A DNA stretch of 64,000 nt from Streptomyces subrutilus (GTDB lineage: Bacteria > Actinomycetota > Actinomycetes > Streptomycetales > Streptomycetaceae), in NCBI RefSeq assembly GCF_008704535.1, contig NZ_CP023701.1:6738001-6802000 (forward strand), read 5' to 3'. The notes under the pieces were generated by a model. The model did not search any database. It worked only from the letters and a program-made list of their open reading frames with translations, and had not been told where the DNA came from. Numbering within the stretch: the stretch's first letter is position 1; every line of letters begins with the position of its first letter. Below are positions 50,043 through 58,102 of the stretch, piece after piece. A program made the translations under genes and the position numbers.

Positions 50043-50312
50043 ATGGACGACAGGATGCTGCGGCGCCGGGTCTACGGCGCCGACCACGACGACCCCGACC
50101 CCGGCCCGCGCCCGGGCCACGTCTACGGGGAGCTGGTGGGCGGCCCGCTGGACGGGCTGCTCCTCGACATCACCGGCTGGAGCGCGCCGCGACTCGCCGA
50201 GGAGGCGCGCCTGCCCACCGAGATAGGGCGCCACGGACCCGGCGGCCGCACCCACTACCGGCGCCGGCCCGCCGACCCGGGCCGCTGGGACTGGACCTGC
50301 GACAGCCCCTGA
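50043..50312 (+). CDS. Small hypothetical protein, 89 aa
   Basis: MDDRMLRRRVYGADHDDPDP at the start, then VYGELVGGPLDGLLLDITGW and THYRRRPADPGRWDWTCDSP. The GELVGGPLDGLLLD segment resembles short conserved actinobacterial hypotheticals. It is divergent from the thioredoxin-fold gene. Its stop codon is the first unit of a pentanucleotide repeat. No function assigned. Confidence 0.65.
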   Translation: MDDRMLRRRVYGADHDDPDPGPRPGHVYGELVGGPLDGLLLDITGWSAPRLAEEARLPTEIGRHGPGGRTHYRRRPADPGRWDWTCDSP

Positions 50313-50354
50313 CCTGACCTGACCCGACCCGGCCCGGCCCGACCCGACCCGACC
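50310..50354 (+). repeat. Pentanucleotide array (TGACC/CGACC/CGGCC)9
   Basis: Nine 5-base units: three TGACC, then CGACC, two CGGCC, three CGACC. It begins at the stop codon of the 89-residue gene and runs into a GC-rich inverted repeat that probably acts as a terminator between convergent genes. Confidence 0.8.
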
Positions 50355-50394
50355 CGGGCCGGGCCGCCCGGCCCGCGAAGCGGCCGGGGGAGCG

Positions 50395-50769
50395 TCAGCG
50401 GGCCGCGCCGCGGCTCACGTTGCGGGCCCACAGGACCAGCGGGACCTGGAGGGGGAGCCGGCCGAGCGCCGCGGCCCGCACGGCGGGTCCGCGGCTCCGT
50501 GCGTCGGCCGCCATCCGCACGTTCGCCGGGAACACCCCGACGAAGAACGCCGCCGCGCCCAGCGCCGCCACCCGGCGGGTGCGCGGGTGGGCCACCCCGG
50601 CGGCGAGCGCGAGCTCGGCCACCCCGCTCGCGTACGTCCAGCGCCGCGGGCTGCCCGGCAGCGAGCGCGGCACCATGGCGTCGAACTGCCGGGGAAGGGC
50701 CGCGTGGGCGACCGCGGCCCCGGCCAGCAGGCCGGCGAGCAGGAGGGGGGAAGAAGGGCGGCGCGGCAT
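50395..50769 (-). CDS. DoxX-family small membrane protein
   Basis: 124 residues with four hydrophobic segments: SSPLLLAGLLAGAAVAHAAL, YASGVAELALAAGVAHP, VAALGAAAFFVGVFPANVRM, LPLQVPLVLWARNV. RRWTYASGVAELALAAGV and VGVFPANVRMA match DoxX-like proteins. It is divergent from the DGPF/ECF42 genes, and a palindrome lies 37 bases before its start. DoxX proteins are linked to redox and detoxification functions, but the activity is not established. Confidence 0.82.
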   Translation of the reverse strand: MPRRPSSPLLLAGLLAGAAVAHAALPRQFDAMVPRSLPGSPRRWTYASGVAELALAAGVAHPRTRRVAALGAAAFFVGVFPANVRMAADARSRGPAVRAAALGRLPLQVPLVLWARNVSRGAAR

Positions 50770-50805
50770 CGCGGATTCCTCTCGGAGGGGGCCTGGCCCG
50801 CCGAT

Positions 50806-50821
50806 CCTACTCACGAGTAGG
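50806..50821. promoter_or_regulatory. 16-bp palindrome upstream of DoxX
   Basis: CCTACTC-AC-GAGTAGG is a perfect inverted repeat 37 bases before the DoxX start codon. The size and position suit a dimeric repressor. The regulator is not identified. Confidence 0.55.
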
Positions 50822-50893
50822 GGTGAGGGGAGGGGCCCGGCGGATCCCGCGCTCGCCGTTCCCGGAAATCCGCCGAAGAATTTTCCCGAGAGC

Positions 50894-50921
50894 TGTCGAT
50901 CCGGGCGCTTCCCGTTCGACG
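50894..50921 (+). promoter_or_regulatory. ECF42-type promoter of the DGPF gene
   Basis: TGTCGA (50894-50899), 17 bases, then CGACG (50917-50921). As I recall, the published ECF42 promoter of Streptomyces venezuelae has TGTCGA at -35 and CGA/TC at -10. The site is 51 bases before the DGPF start codon, upstream of the ECF42 sigma gene itself, which implies autoregulation of the pair. Confidence 0.7.
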
Positions 50922-50971
50922 CAGGGGTGAGAGGCAGGGGAATACCCCGCCCTCCCGACCGAGGAGTCACC

Positions 50972-51328
50972 ATGCCGCGCTTCCTGACGATGATCCGCAT
51001 CGACGAGCAGAACCAGCCCGCCGAAGCCTTCCCCGCCGACTTCGAACAGCGCATGGGCGCCCTCCTGGAGGAGATCACCAAGGCCGGGGTCATGCTCGAC
51101 ACGGCCGGGCTGCTCCCGACCTCCGAGAGCACCCGCCTCAGCTGGTCCGGCGGGAAGATCAGCTACACCGACGGCCCGTTCACCGAGACCAAGGAGGTCG
51201 TCGGCGGATACTCCCTCACCCAGTGCAAGGACAAGGCCGAGGCCGTCGAATGGACCAAGCGGTTCCTGGAGATCCACCCGGCGCACTGGAACGTCAGCGC
51301 CGAGGTCCGCGAGATCCAGGAGATGTGA
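50972..51328 (+). CDS. YCII/DGPF-domain protein, ECF42 partner
   Basis: 118 residues. The name-giving motif is in ISYTDGPFTETKEVVGGYSL, with MPRFLTMIRIDEQNQPAEAF at the start and a C-terminal AEAVEWTKRFLEIHPAHWN. GAGGAG precedes the ATG. DGPF proteins are encoded next to ECF42 sigma factors, as here. Their exact role is open; genetic links suggest an oxidative or antibiotic stress function. Confidence 0.92.
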   Translation: MPRFLTMIRIDEQNQPAEAFPADFEQRMGALLEEITKAGVMLDTAGLLPTSESTRLSWSGGKISYTDGPFTETKEVVGGYSLTQCKDKAEAVEWTKRFLEIHPAHWNVSAEVREIQEM

Positions 51329-51541
51329 GGCGGCCGACGTGATCCGGGCGGTCCGACCCGGGACGGACCGACCCGGGACGGTGCGGCCGCGACCCGTGGG
51401 GCCGGAGCGGCGGGCCGCCGGTGCGGCGGCGTGCCCCTCCCGGCCGTCCGCCGCCGCCCGTCCGCCGCCGCCCGGCCGCCCGGCCCGGGCCGCCGCCCGC
51501 CGCGCCGCGTTTGCCCTGCCCCGTCGCGGCTGCTCTGATGG

Positions 51542-52777
51542 GTGGCCGTGACGGCAGTGAGTACGGCCCAGGCGGTCGAAGCGGTGTTCAGGATCGAGTC
51601 CGCGCGGATCATCGCCGGTGTCGCCCGGATCGTGCGGGACGTCGGCATCGCCGAGGAACTCGCCCAGGACGCGCTCGTCGCCGCCCTGGAGCAGTGGCCG
51701 CGGACCGGCGTGCCGGACCGTCCCGGCGCCTGGCTCACGGCCACCGCCAAGAACCGCGCCGTCGACCTCGTCCGCCGCAGGGAGACGTACGCGCGCAAGC
51801 TCGCCGAGGTCGGCCGGACCCTGGAGGACGCCCCGCCGCCCCCCGAACCCGCCGACCCGGACGACATCGACGACGACCTGCTGCGGCTGATCTTCACCGC
51901 CTGCCACCCCGTCCTGGCCACCGAGGCCCGCATCGCCCTCACCCTGCGCCTGATGGGCGGTCTGACCACCGCGGAGATCGCCCGCGCCTTCCTCGCCCCC
52001 GAACCCACCGTCGCCCAGCGCATCGTCCGCGCCAAACGGGCGCTGGCCCGGGCGGGCGTCCCCTTCGAGGTGCCGTACGGGGCCGACCGCGACCAGCGGC
52101 TGGCCTCCGTGCTGGAGGTCATCTACCTGGTCTTCAACGAGGGCCACTCGGCGACCGAGGGCGACGACCTGGTCCGCCCCGCCCTCTGCGAGGACGCCCT
52201 GCGGCTGGCCCGCGTCCTGGCCGGACTGATGCCCGACGAGCCCGAGGTGCACGGACTCGCCGCCCTGCTGGAGTTCCAGGCCTCCCGGATCGCCACCCGC
52301 ACCGGCCCGGACGGCGCACCGGTACTGCTCGCCGACCAGAACCGCTCCCGATGGAACCGGATGCTCATCCACCGGGGCGTCGAGGCCCTGCGGCGCGCGG
52401 GCACCGGCCCCTACTCCGTACAGGCCGCCATCGCCGGCTGCCACGCGGCGGCCGTCCGCTACGAGGACACCGACTGGGCCACCATCGCCGCCCTCTACGA
52501 CCGGCTCGTCCGGCTCGTGCCCTCGCCCGTCGTCGAGCTCAACCGGGCCGTGGCCGTCTCGATGGCCCGGGGGCCGCAGGCGGCGCTTCCGCTGGTCGAC
52601 GCCCTGGCGGCCGAGCCGGCGCTGCGCTCCTACCACCTGCTGCCGAGCGTACGGGGCGACCTGCTGGAGCGGCTCGGCCGGCCCGCGGAGGCCCGCGCCG
52701 AGTTCGAACGCGCCGCCGCCCTCACCCGCAACGCGAGCGAACGCGCCCTGCTCCTCGGCCGCGCCGCCCGCCTCTGA
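51542..52777 (+). CDS. ECF42-group RNA polymerase sigma factor with C-terminal TPR-like extension
   Basis: 411 residues. Sigma2 region: EAVFRIESARIIAGVARIVR then DVGIAEELAQDALVAALEQW; sigma4 region: LTTAEIARAFLAPEPTVAQR. A long C-terminal extension of about 230 residues holds TPR-like helices (EVIYLVFNEGHSATEGDDLV, LVPSPVVELNRAVAVSMARG), the mark of ECF41/42-like groups that lack a classical anti-sigma. Of several GTG starts (51542, 51548, 51557) none has a clear ribosome site. The upstream DGPF gene and its TGTCGA promoter support the ECF42 assignment. Confidence 0.93.
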   Translation: MAVTAVSTAQAVEAVFRIESARIIAGVARIVRDVGIAEELAQDALVAALEQWPRTGVPDRPGAWLTATAKNRAVDLVRRRETYARKLAEVGRTLEDAPPPPEPADPDDIDDDLLRLIFTACHPVLATEARIALTLRLMGGLTTAEIARAFLAPEPTVAQRIVRAKRALARAGVPFEVPYGADRDQRLASVLEVIYLVFNEGHSATEGDDLVRPALCEDALRLARVLAGLMPDEPEVHGLAALLEFQASRIATRTGPDGAPVLLADQNRSRWNRMLIHRGVEALRRAGTGPYSVQAAIAGCHAAAVRYEDTDWATIAALYDRLVRLVPSPVVELNRAVAVSMARGPQAALPLVDALAAEPALRSYHLLPSVRGDLLERLGRPAEARAEFERAAALTRNASERALLLGRAARL

Positions 52778-52813
52778 GCCCGCCGCACCCCGCACCGGGG
52801 GCGGCGGACCGGT

Positions 52814-54292
52814 TCAGCTCCGGCGCGCCCCGCCGGCCGCGTCGAGCGGGGTGTCCACCGGCCGGCGCGGCGGCGTCAGCGCGATCGGCCGGCCGAACCC
52901 GCCGGATCGGGCGACCTCCTGGACCGTCAGGCGCAGCGCCTCCTGGAAGTCGTCCATCGTGCGGCGGGCCGCCGCGGTGTCCACGTACAGCGAGTTCATG
53001 TGCAGCCCCGCCGTGTCCCGCTGGAACCAGGAGCACGCGCCGTTGGCCCGCGCCGACCACACGTGCGTCGCGGCCCGCCACTCGTCGTGCCGCTCGGCCC
53101 CCCGGCAGCGGCGCATGTCGATGTACGAGAAGAAGTTGACCGGGTAGGGCCAGGAGCGGGCGGCGAACTCCTCGGGCGCCAGCAGCTCCCACGCCCGGAC
53201 GAACGGCACGTCGACATGGCTGATCATCTCGCCGAAGCCGCTGCGGACCGAGGCCATCACCTGCCCGAAGTCCCGGCCGGGCGAGGCGTCGAACTCGATG
53301 GGCAGGGTGTTGACGAACCAGCCCACCGAGTCCGTCCACGTGTCGCGGCCGCGCTCGCTCACCGGCATCAGACCGCGGTAGACCCCGGGCCCGCCCGCCT
53401 CGCGCAGGCAGACGGCCACCGAGGCGAGCAGTCCCATGAAGGGCTTCCCGCCCACCGCCAGACAGGTCTTCTCGAACACCTCCGCCTCACCGGCGTCCAG
53501 CAGCGTCGAGGCCTCGTTGACGATCGGGTACATCCGCCCCGGCTCCACTCCGAGGTCGAGCGGGAACCGCGGGAAGAACTCTCCCTCCGGCCCCATGAAG
53601 GCCCGCCAGTAGTCCAGCCGCTCGTCGCGGGCGTCGATGGACAGGTAGCGGCGGCGCTGCTCCTCGGCGAAGTCCAGGTAGCTGGGGGCGGGCGTGAGGT
53701 CGAGCTCCCCGCCGGCGCGCAGGGCCTCGTAGGCGGTCATCACCTCCTGGACGACCACCGGCATCGACATGCCGTCGCAGACGATGTGGTCGAAGGCCAG
53801 ATAGACGGTCGCGGAGTCCGTGCGGACCACCGCCCCCATGACGAACAGCGGCCACGAGAGGGTGTCGATGCTGCGGCGGAACCGCTCGACCAGGAAGCCG
53901 CCCATCCGCTCCGACGTGTCGAACGCGCCCACCTCCCGTGCTTCGAGGGCGAGTTCACCGGCGTCGAACGGCTCGCACGCCAGCTCGCCGGCCAGTCGCC
54001 GGAACGCGCAGCGCAGCACCTCGTGGCGCTGGACGAACGCCAGCAGGGCCCGGGCCAGCACCGGTTCGTCGAGCCGGCCGGAGACCTCGAAGGTGACCGC
54101 GACCCACGAGGCCACGGGGTCGTCGGCGGCCCGGCTCTCCTCGGCGACGGTGAAGTGCTTGTCCTGGTTGAAGGACGCCCTCCTGCCGGCTTCGTCGATC
54201 CGCTCGCCGGCCTCCGCCGCGGTGGACCGCAACTGCCACTCGACCACCCGTCCGGGTGCCACGTGGTGCATCTCCAGAGGAAACTGCCGCAT
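52814..54292 (-). CDS. Free-standing condensation-domain acyltransferase
   Basis: 492 residues, a single NRPS condensation/PapA-like domain with the core motif in VYLAFDHIVCDGMSMPVVV. The usual HHxxxDG is here DHxxxDG; the second His, normally the catalytic base, is kept. Other landmarks are VQRHEVLRCAFRRL, YWRAFMGPEGEFFP and DSVGWFVNTLPI. The ATG at 54292 has AAGGG upstream. There is no adenylation or carrier domain nearby, so it may be an ester- or amide-forming acyltransferase using CoA or a distant carrier. It lies downstream of the ABC exporter genes on the same strand order but separated by their terminus, so a link is only possible. Confidence 0.85.
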   Translation of the reverse strand: MRQFPLEMHHVAPGRVVEWQLRSTAAEAGERIDEAGRRASFNQDKHFTVAEESRAADDPVASWVAVTFEVSGRLDEPVLARALLAFVQRHEVLRCAFRRLAGELACEPFDAGELALEAREVGAFDTSERMGGFLVERFRRSIDTLSWPLFVMGAVVRTDSATVYLAFDHIVCDGMSMPVVVQEVMTAYEALRAGGELDLTPAPSYLDFAEEQRRRYLSIDARDERLDYWRAFMGPEGEFFPRFPLDLGVEPGRMYPIVNEASTLLDAGEAEVFEKTCLAVGGKPFMGLLASVAVCLREAGGPGVYRGLMPVSERGRDTWTDSVGWFVNTLPIEFDASPGRDFGQVMASVRSGFGEMISHVDVPFVRAWELLAPEEFAARSWPYPVNFFSYIDMRRCRGAERHDEWRAATHVWSARANGACSWFQRDTAGLHMNSLYVDTAAARRTMDDFQEALRLTVQEVARSGGFGRPIALTPPRRPVDTPLDAAGGARRS

Positions 54293-54389
54293 TCCGTCAT
54301 CCCTTCGCCCCCGAGCCAACCCCCAGGCCCTAACGACCTCCGGACCGGGGAAGTGACGGAATCACCCGCGGGGGAGCGTGCGGCGCAGG

Positions 54390-55358
54390 TCAGAGGTGCT
54401 CGGACGCGGCGTGCGTGTCGGGCCGCAGTTCGATGTGGTCGGGGGCGAGGTCGACGGCGACGCGGTGCTCCATGCCCAGCGCCTCCAGGAACTTCGGGGG
54501 CAGCTGGACGCGGCCGGTCCGGTCGAGCATCACGTACTCGCGTTCGCTCACCGACTCGGTGCCGTGCTCGTCGGTGACGACCCGGCGCAGCACCTCGGTG
54601 CTGGTGCGGCCGTCGCGCATGGCGACGGTACGGCGGACCTCCCCGGCGACCATGGGGTCGTGGGTGACGATGACGACGGTCGCCCCGAGTTCGCGGTTGA
54701 CGGTGCGGAAGGCCTCGAAGACCGCGGACCCGGTCTCGGAGTCGAGTTCGCCGGTGGGCTCGTCGGCGAGCAGGACGGCCGGGTTGTTCGCCATGGCCAC
54801 GGCGATCGCCACGCGCTGCTGCTGGCCGCCGGAGAGCGCCGCCGGCCTGCGGTCCGCCAGCTCGGCGATGCCGAGGGCCTCCAGCAGCTCGGCGGTGCGC
54901 ACGGCGTGCCGCTTGGCGGCGCCGCGCCCGTTCCCCTTCAGCTGCATCGGCAGGGCGATGTTCTGCGCGGCGGTCAGGAACGGCAGGAGGTTGCGCGCCG
55001 TCTGCTGCCAGACGAAGCCGACCGCCTCGCGCCGGTAGCGCAGCCGGTCGCGCGCCGACATCTCCAGCAGGTCGTAGCCGCCGACCGAGGCCGTGCCGGC
55101 CGTGGGTACGTCCAGCCCGGCGAGGATGTTCAGCAGCGTCGACTTGCCGCTCCCGGACGCGCCGACCAGGCCGACCAGGTCGCCCTGGGCGACCGTCAGC
55201 TCCAGCCCCTGCAGGGCCTGGACCTCGACCCCGGCCGTGGTGAAGATCCGCACCAGCCGGTCGCAGACGATGGCCGTGCCGGCCGCCCGGCCCCGGGGCG
55301 CCGCGGCGGCCAGGGCCCGGCGCTGCAGCTCTTCGTACGTGGGCGCTTCGGCGCTCAT
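54390..55358 (-). CDS. ABC transporter ATP-binding protein (MacB/LolD-like) with AbrB-like tail
   Basis: 322 residues. Walker A is VGASGSGKST, the Q-loop is VWQQTARNLLPF, the signature is LSGGQQQR, Walker B is AVLLADEPTGELD and the H-loop is VIVTHDP. The last 45 residues (MLDRTGRVQLPPKFLEALGM, then VAVDLAPDHIELRPD) look like an AbrB/SpoVT-type swapped-hairpin domain, unusual on an ATPase. Its ATG overlaps the upstream permease stop (ATGA). It energises the two FtsX-like permeases encoded upstream. Confidence 0.92.
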   Translation of the reverse strand: MSAEAPTYEELQRRALAAAAPRGRAAGTAIVCDRLVRIFTTAGVEVQALQGLELTVAQGDLVGLVGASGSGKSTLLNILAGLDVPTAGTASVGGYDLLEMSARDRLRYRREAVGFVWQQTARNLLPFLTAAQNIALPMQLKGNGRGAAKRHAVRTAELLEALGIAELADRRPAALSGGQQQRVAIAVAMANNPAVLLADEPTGELDSETGSAVFEAFRTVNRELGATVVIVTHDPMVAGEVRRTVAMRDGRTSTEVLRRVVTDEHGTESVSEREYVMLDRTGRVQLPPKFLEALGMEHRVAVDLAPDHIELRPDTHAASEHL

Positions 55359-58102
55359 CGGTTGTCTCCCGCTCTCAGCTCGGTGGTGATCTGGCGCCGC
55401 CCGGATATCGCGGCCTCGGCGAGGACGACCCCCGCCACCAGCGCGGCCAGCCCCAGGGCCTGGGACAGTACGGGCCACGGCGCGAGGCCCAGTCCGGTCG
55501 GTACGGCGGAGCCGACCATCGAGGACAGGTCGACGGCCGGACCCAGCAGGACGACGGCGGCCGCCGCGACCAGCGCCCCGCCGAACGCGGCGGCCAGCGC
55601 CTGCGGCAGGGCCTCGGCCAGGATCAGCGCCACGCCCTGCCGGGGCCGCAGCCCCATCGTGCGCAACCGGGCCAGCAGCGCCGCCCGTTCGGGCGCGGCC
55701 CGCACCAGCGTCAGCAGGACGGCCAGCAGGGCGAAGCCCGCCGCGGCCGCCAGCGAGGCCCAGAACAACTGCCCCGCCGAGCGCTGGAGCGGGTCGGAGC
55801 CGAGCTCGGCCACGACCTCCGCGCTCGTACGGACCAGGTAGTGCGGGGCCTGCGCCGCCGGTGCGCCGGTGCGCACCAGCTCCGCCAGCCGTGCCGGGTC
55901 CGTCGAGCCGGTGGCGAACCACCGGTTGGGCCGGGCGGACAGGGGGACCGCGGCGGTGGCCGTCGGACCGGCCGGAAGGACCACGACGCCGGACCCGTCG
56001 CCGGGCAGGACGGGTGTGCCGTCGACCACGGCCGCCGCCCTGATCGCCACGTCCCCGCCCGCGATCCGCAGGTGCAGGGGCGCGGAGCCGGAACCCGCCG
56101 CCGCACGGGCGAGGTCGCGGCTGACCAGTGCGGGCAGCGGGGCGCCCGGGGCGGCCGCCAGGACGGCCTGGTCGAACCGGCCCCGCCCGACGGTGCGGGC
56201 CAGCTCCGCGTACGCCGCCGGATCGGCGACGACCACGGTGACCTGGACGGAACCCGCCGGGCCGGCGCCGGTCACCGACCCGTCGCCACGGGTCCACACG
56301 GGTACGGACGTCCGCACCCCGGGCAGCGCGGCGGCGGCCCGGACCAGCTCCGGCGGCAGCGACTGCCCGTCCGGCGCCGAGATCTGGCCGTCCCCGCCGA
56401 CGGCCTGGCGGGCCGCCTGGAGCCGGGCGCCCTCCACCGTGCCCAGCACGGTGGCCCCGAACCCGCCCGTGGTGACGGCGAGCAGCAGCGCGATCAGCGG
56501 CAGCACCGAGGGACGGGCGCGGTTCCCGGTGCCCCGAGCCGCCCGCGTCAGGCCGAGGAAGCCGACCACCCCGGACCCGCGGCCCGCGGCGCGCGCGACC
56601 AGGCCCACCACGGCGGGCTGGAGCCGGGACAGCAGCAGCGCTCCGGACAGGGCCAGCAGCAGCGGGGCGGCGACCAGCAGCGGGTCCAGCCCGGCGCCGG
56701 CCGGTGCCACCCCGCGCCGGCGCACCTCGAACACGGCCGCGGCGGTGGCCGCGAGGACGAGGAGCTCGGCGACGAGCCGGCGCCGGGGGCCGGGCCCGCG
56801 CGGCGGTGACAGCAGCACGAAGGCCCGGACCGGGAACGCCAGCAGGGAGAGGAGGGCGACGGCCGAGGCCGCCAGCAGGGAGGCCGCCATCCGCGGGCCG
56901 GGCACCAGCAGCAGCGCGAGCCAGCAGGCCAGCGCGGAGCCCGGCAGCACGGTCACGGCACCCTCCGCGAGCAGCCGCCGCACGATGGACGTGCGCGAGC
57001 CGCCGCGCGCCAGCAGCAGCCGCAGTTCCGCCTCGCGCCGGTCCCCGCCGAGCGCGGCGGCCAGGCACAGGACGACCGCCGCGACGCCCGCCACCCCGGC
57101 CGGACCGATCGCGGCGAGCGGGGCGGCGGCCCGCTCCCGGGCCCGGGCCTGCTCGAACAGGTCGGGCAGGCGGGAGGAGATGCGCAGGTCGGACCGGCCG
57201 ACGGCGGAGGTCAGCCCGGACGCGGTCGGCCCCGCGACGAAGGCCGCGGTCTCCTTGGCCGCGGAGGGCAGCCGGTCTGCCCGCAGCGAACCGGTGTCGA
57301 CCGGAAGCCGCCAGAAGTACTCGGCGGTCTCCCCCCAGGGCGCGAGCCGGTCGAGGGACTCCGCGGCGATCAGCGCGCCGGCCTGCCAGAACTGCTGCGG
57401 GGGCAGCGCGGGGGTGGCGGAGAGACAGGCCTTGGTCAGACAGGGCAGGTCGGTCCAGTACACGCCGTCGGTGTCGGTGGCGTCGTACAGGCCCACCACC
57501 ACGGCGCGGGCCGTGCCGAAGATGTTCGGACGGGTGTCCAGCACGGTGCCGAGCGACACGTTGAGCGTCGCGGCCGTGCTCCGGGCCAGGGCCACCTCCA
57601 CGGGCGCGTCGGGCGCGGTGGCGGCCGGCCGCCGACCGGCCACCATCGTGGTGTGCTCGGCCGCCTGCGGCAGGTGGACCAGGTTGAGCAGCGGGTCGAC
57701 CGTCTCGGGCCGGGGCAGTTCCGGGTTGGCCAGCGCCCGGCCGCGCAGGGCGCGCGCCCCGTGCACCGGACCGCTCGGGTCCAGCCGCAGGGCGTCGCCG
57801 GTCCGCGAACGGAGCGTGCCCAGCACGGAGTCCAGCTCCGCCGGAGTCATCGTGCCGTGCCGCGAGGTCGCGGTCGCGGTCAGGCTCGTCTGGCTCGGCC
57901 CCCGGTCGTGCAGGAAGGACCGCAGGGCCTGGTCGGCGCCCCGGTCGACGGCCCGCGGCAGCGCGGCCGCCAGCAGGACGGCGACGAACGCCAGCGCGAC
58001 ACCCAGCAGCGCGGCCAACGGGGCCGCGCGCAACCGGGTGCGCACCCAGGGCGCGGGCCCCGGCGCGCGCCGTCCGCCGGGGGTGCGGGCCTGGCCGGTC
58101 AC
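55355..58102 (-). CDS. FtsX-like ABC permease 1
   Basis: 915 residues. An N-terminal membrane anchor (AALLGVALAFVAVLLAAAL, about 28-50) precedes a large extracytoplasmic domain (to about 345). FtsX-type membrane units follow (ERAAAPLAAIGPAGVAGVAA, VVFLGLTRAARG region, final cluster around ALLARLRTMGLRPRQGVALI). The layout is that of MacB/FtsX-like exporters rather than importers. GTG at 58102 overlaps the upstream permease stop (GTGA), and its own stop overlaps the ATPase start, so the three genes are coupled. Confidence 0.87.
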   Translation of the reverse strand: MTGQARTPGGRRAPGPAPWVRTRLRAAPLAALLGVALAFVAVLLAAALPRAVDRGADQALRSFLHDRGPSQTSLTATATSRHGTMTPAELDSVLGTLRSRTGDALRLDPSGPVHGARALRGRALANPELPRPETVDPLLNLVHLPQAAEHTTMVAGRRPAATAPDAPVEVALARSTAATLNVSLGTVLDTRPNIFGTARAVVVGLYDATDTDGVYWTDLPCLTKACLSATPALPPQQFWQAGALIAAESLDRLAPWGETAEYFWRLPVDTGSLRADRLPSAAKETAAFVAGPTASGLTSAVGRSDLRISSRLPDLFEQARARERAAAPLAAIGPAGVAGVAAVVLCLAAALGGDRREAELRLLLARGGSRTSIVRRLLAEGAVTVLPGSALACWLALLLVPGPRMAASLLAASAVALLSLLAFPVRAFVLLSPPRGPGPRRRLVAELLVLAATAAAVFEVRRRGVAPAGAGLDPLLVAAPLLLALSGALLLSRLQPAVVGLVARAAGRGSGVVGFLGLTRAARGTGNRARPSVLPLIALLLAVTTGGFGATVLGTVEGARLQAARQAVGGDGQISAPDGQSLPPELVRAAAALPGVRTSVPVWTRGDGSVTGAGPAGSVQVTVVVADPAAYAELARTVGRGRFDQAVLAAAPGAPLPALVSRDLARAAAGSGSAPLHLRIAGGDVAIRAAAVVDGTPVLPGDGSGVVVLPAGPTATAAVPLSARPNRWFATGSTDPARLAELVRTGAPAAQAPHYLVRTSAEVVAELGSDPLQRSAGQLFWASLAAAAGFALLAVLLTLVRAAPERAALLARLRTMGLRPRQGVALILAEALPQALAAAFGGALVAAAAVVLLGPAVDLSSMVGSAVPTGLGLAPWPVLSQALGLAALVAGVVLAEAAISGRRQITTELRAGDNR

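Noticed and set aside
50310..50394. CRISPR-like array in the pentamer region
   Set aside because: Units are 5 bases without spacers; it is a simple tandem repeat at a gene end.
48281..54292. A secondary-metabolite cluster made of the P450, ferredoxin and condensation domain
   Set aside because: No adenylation, carrier, ketosynthase or terpene genes are present, and unrelated stress genes lie between them.
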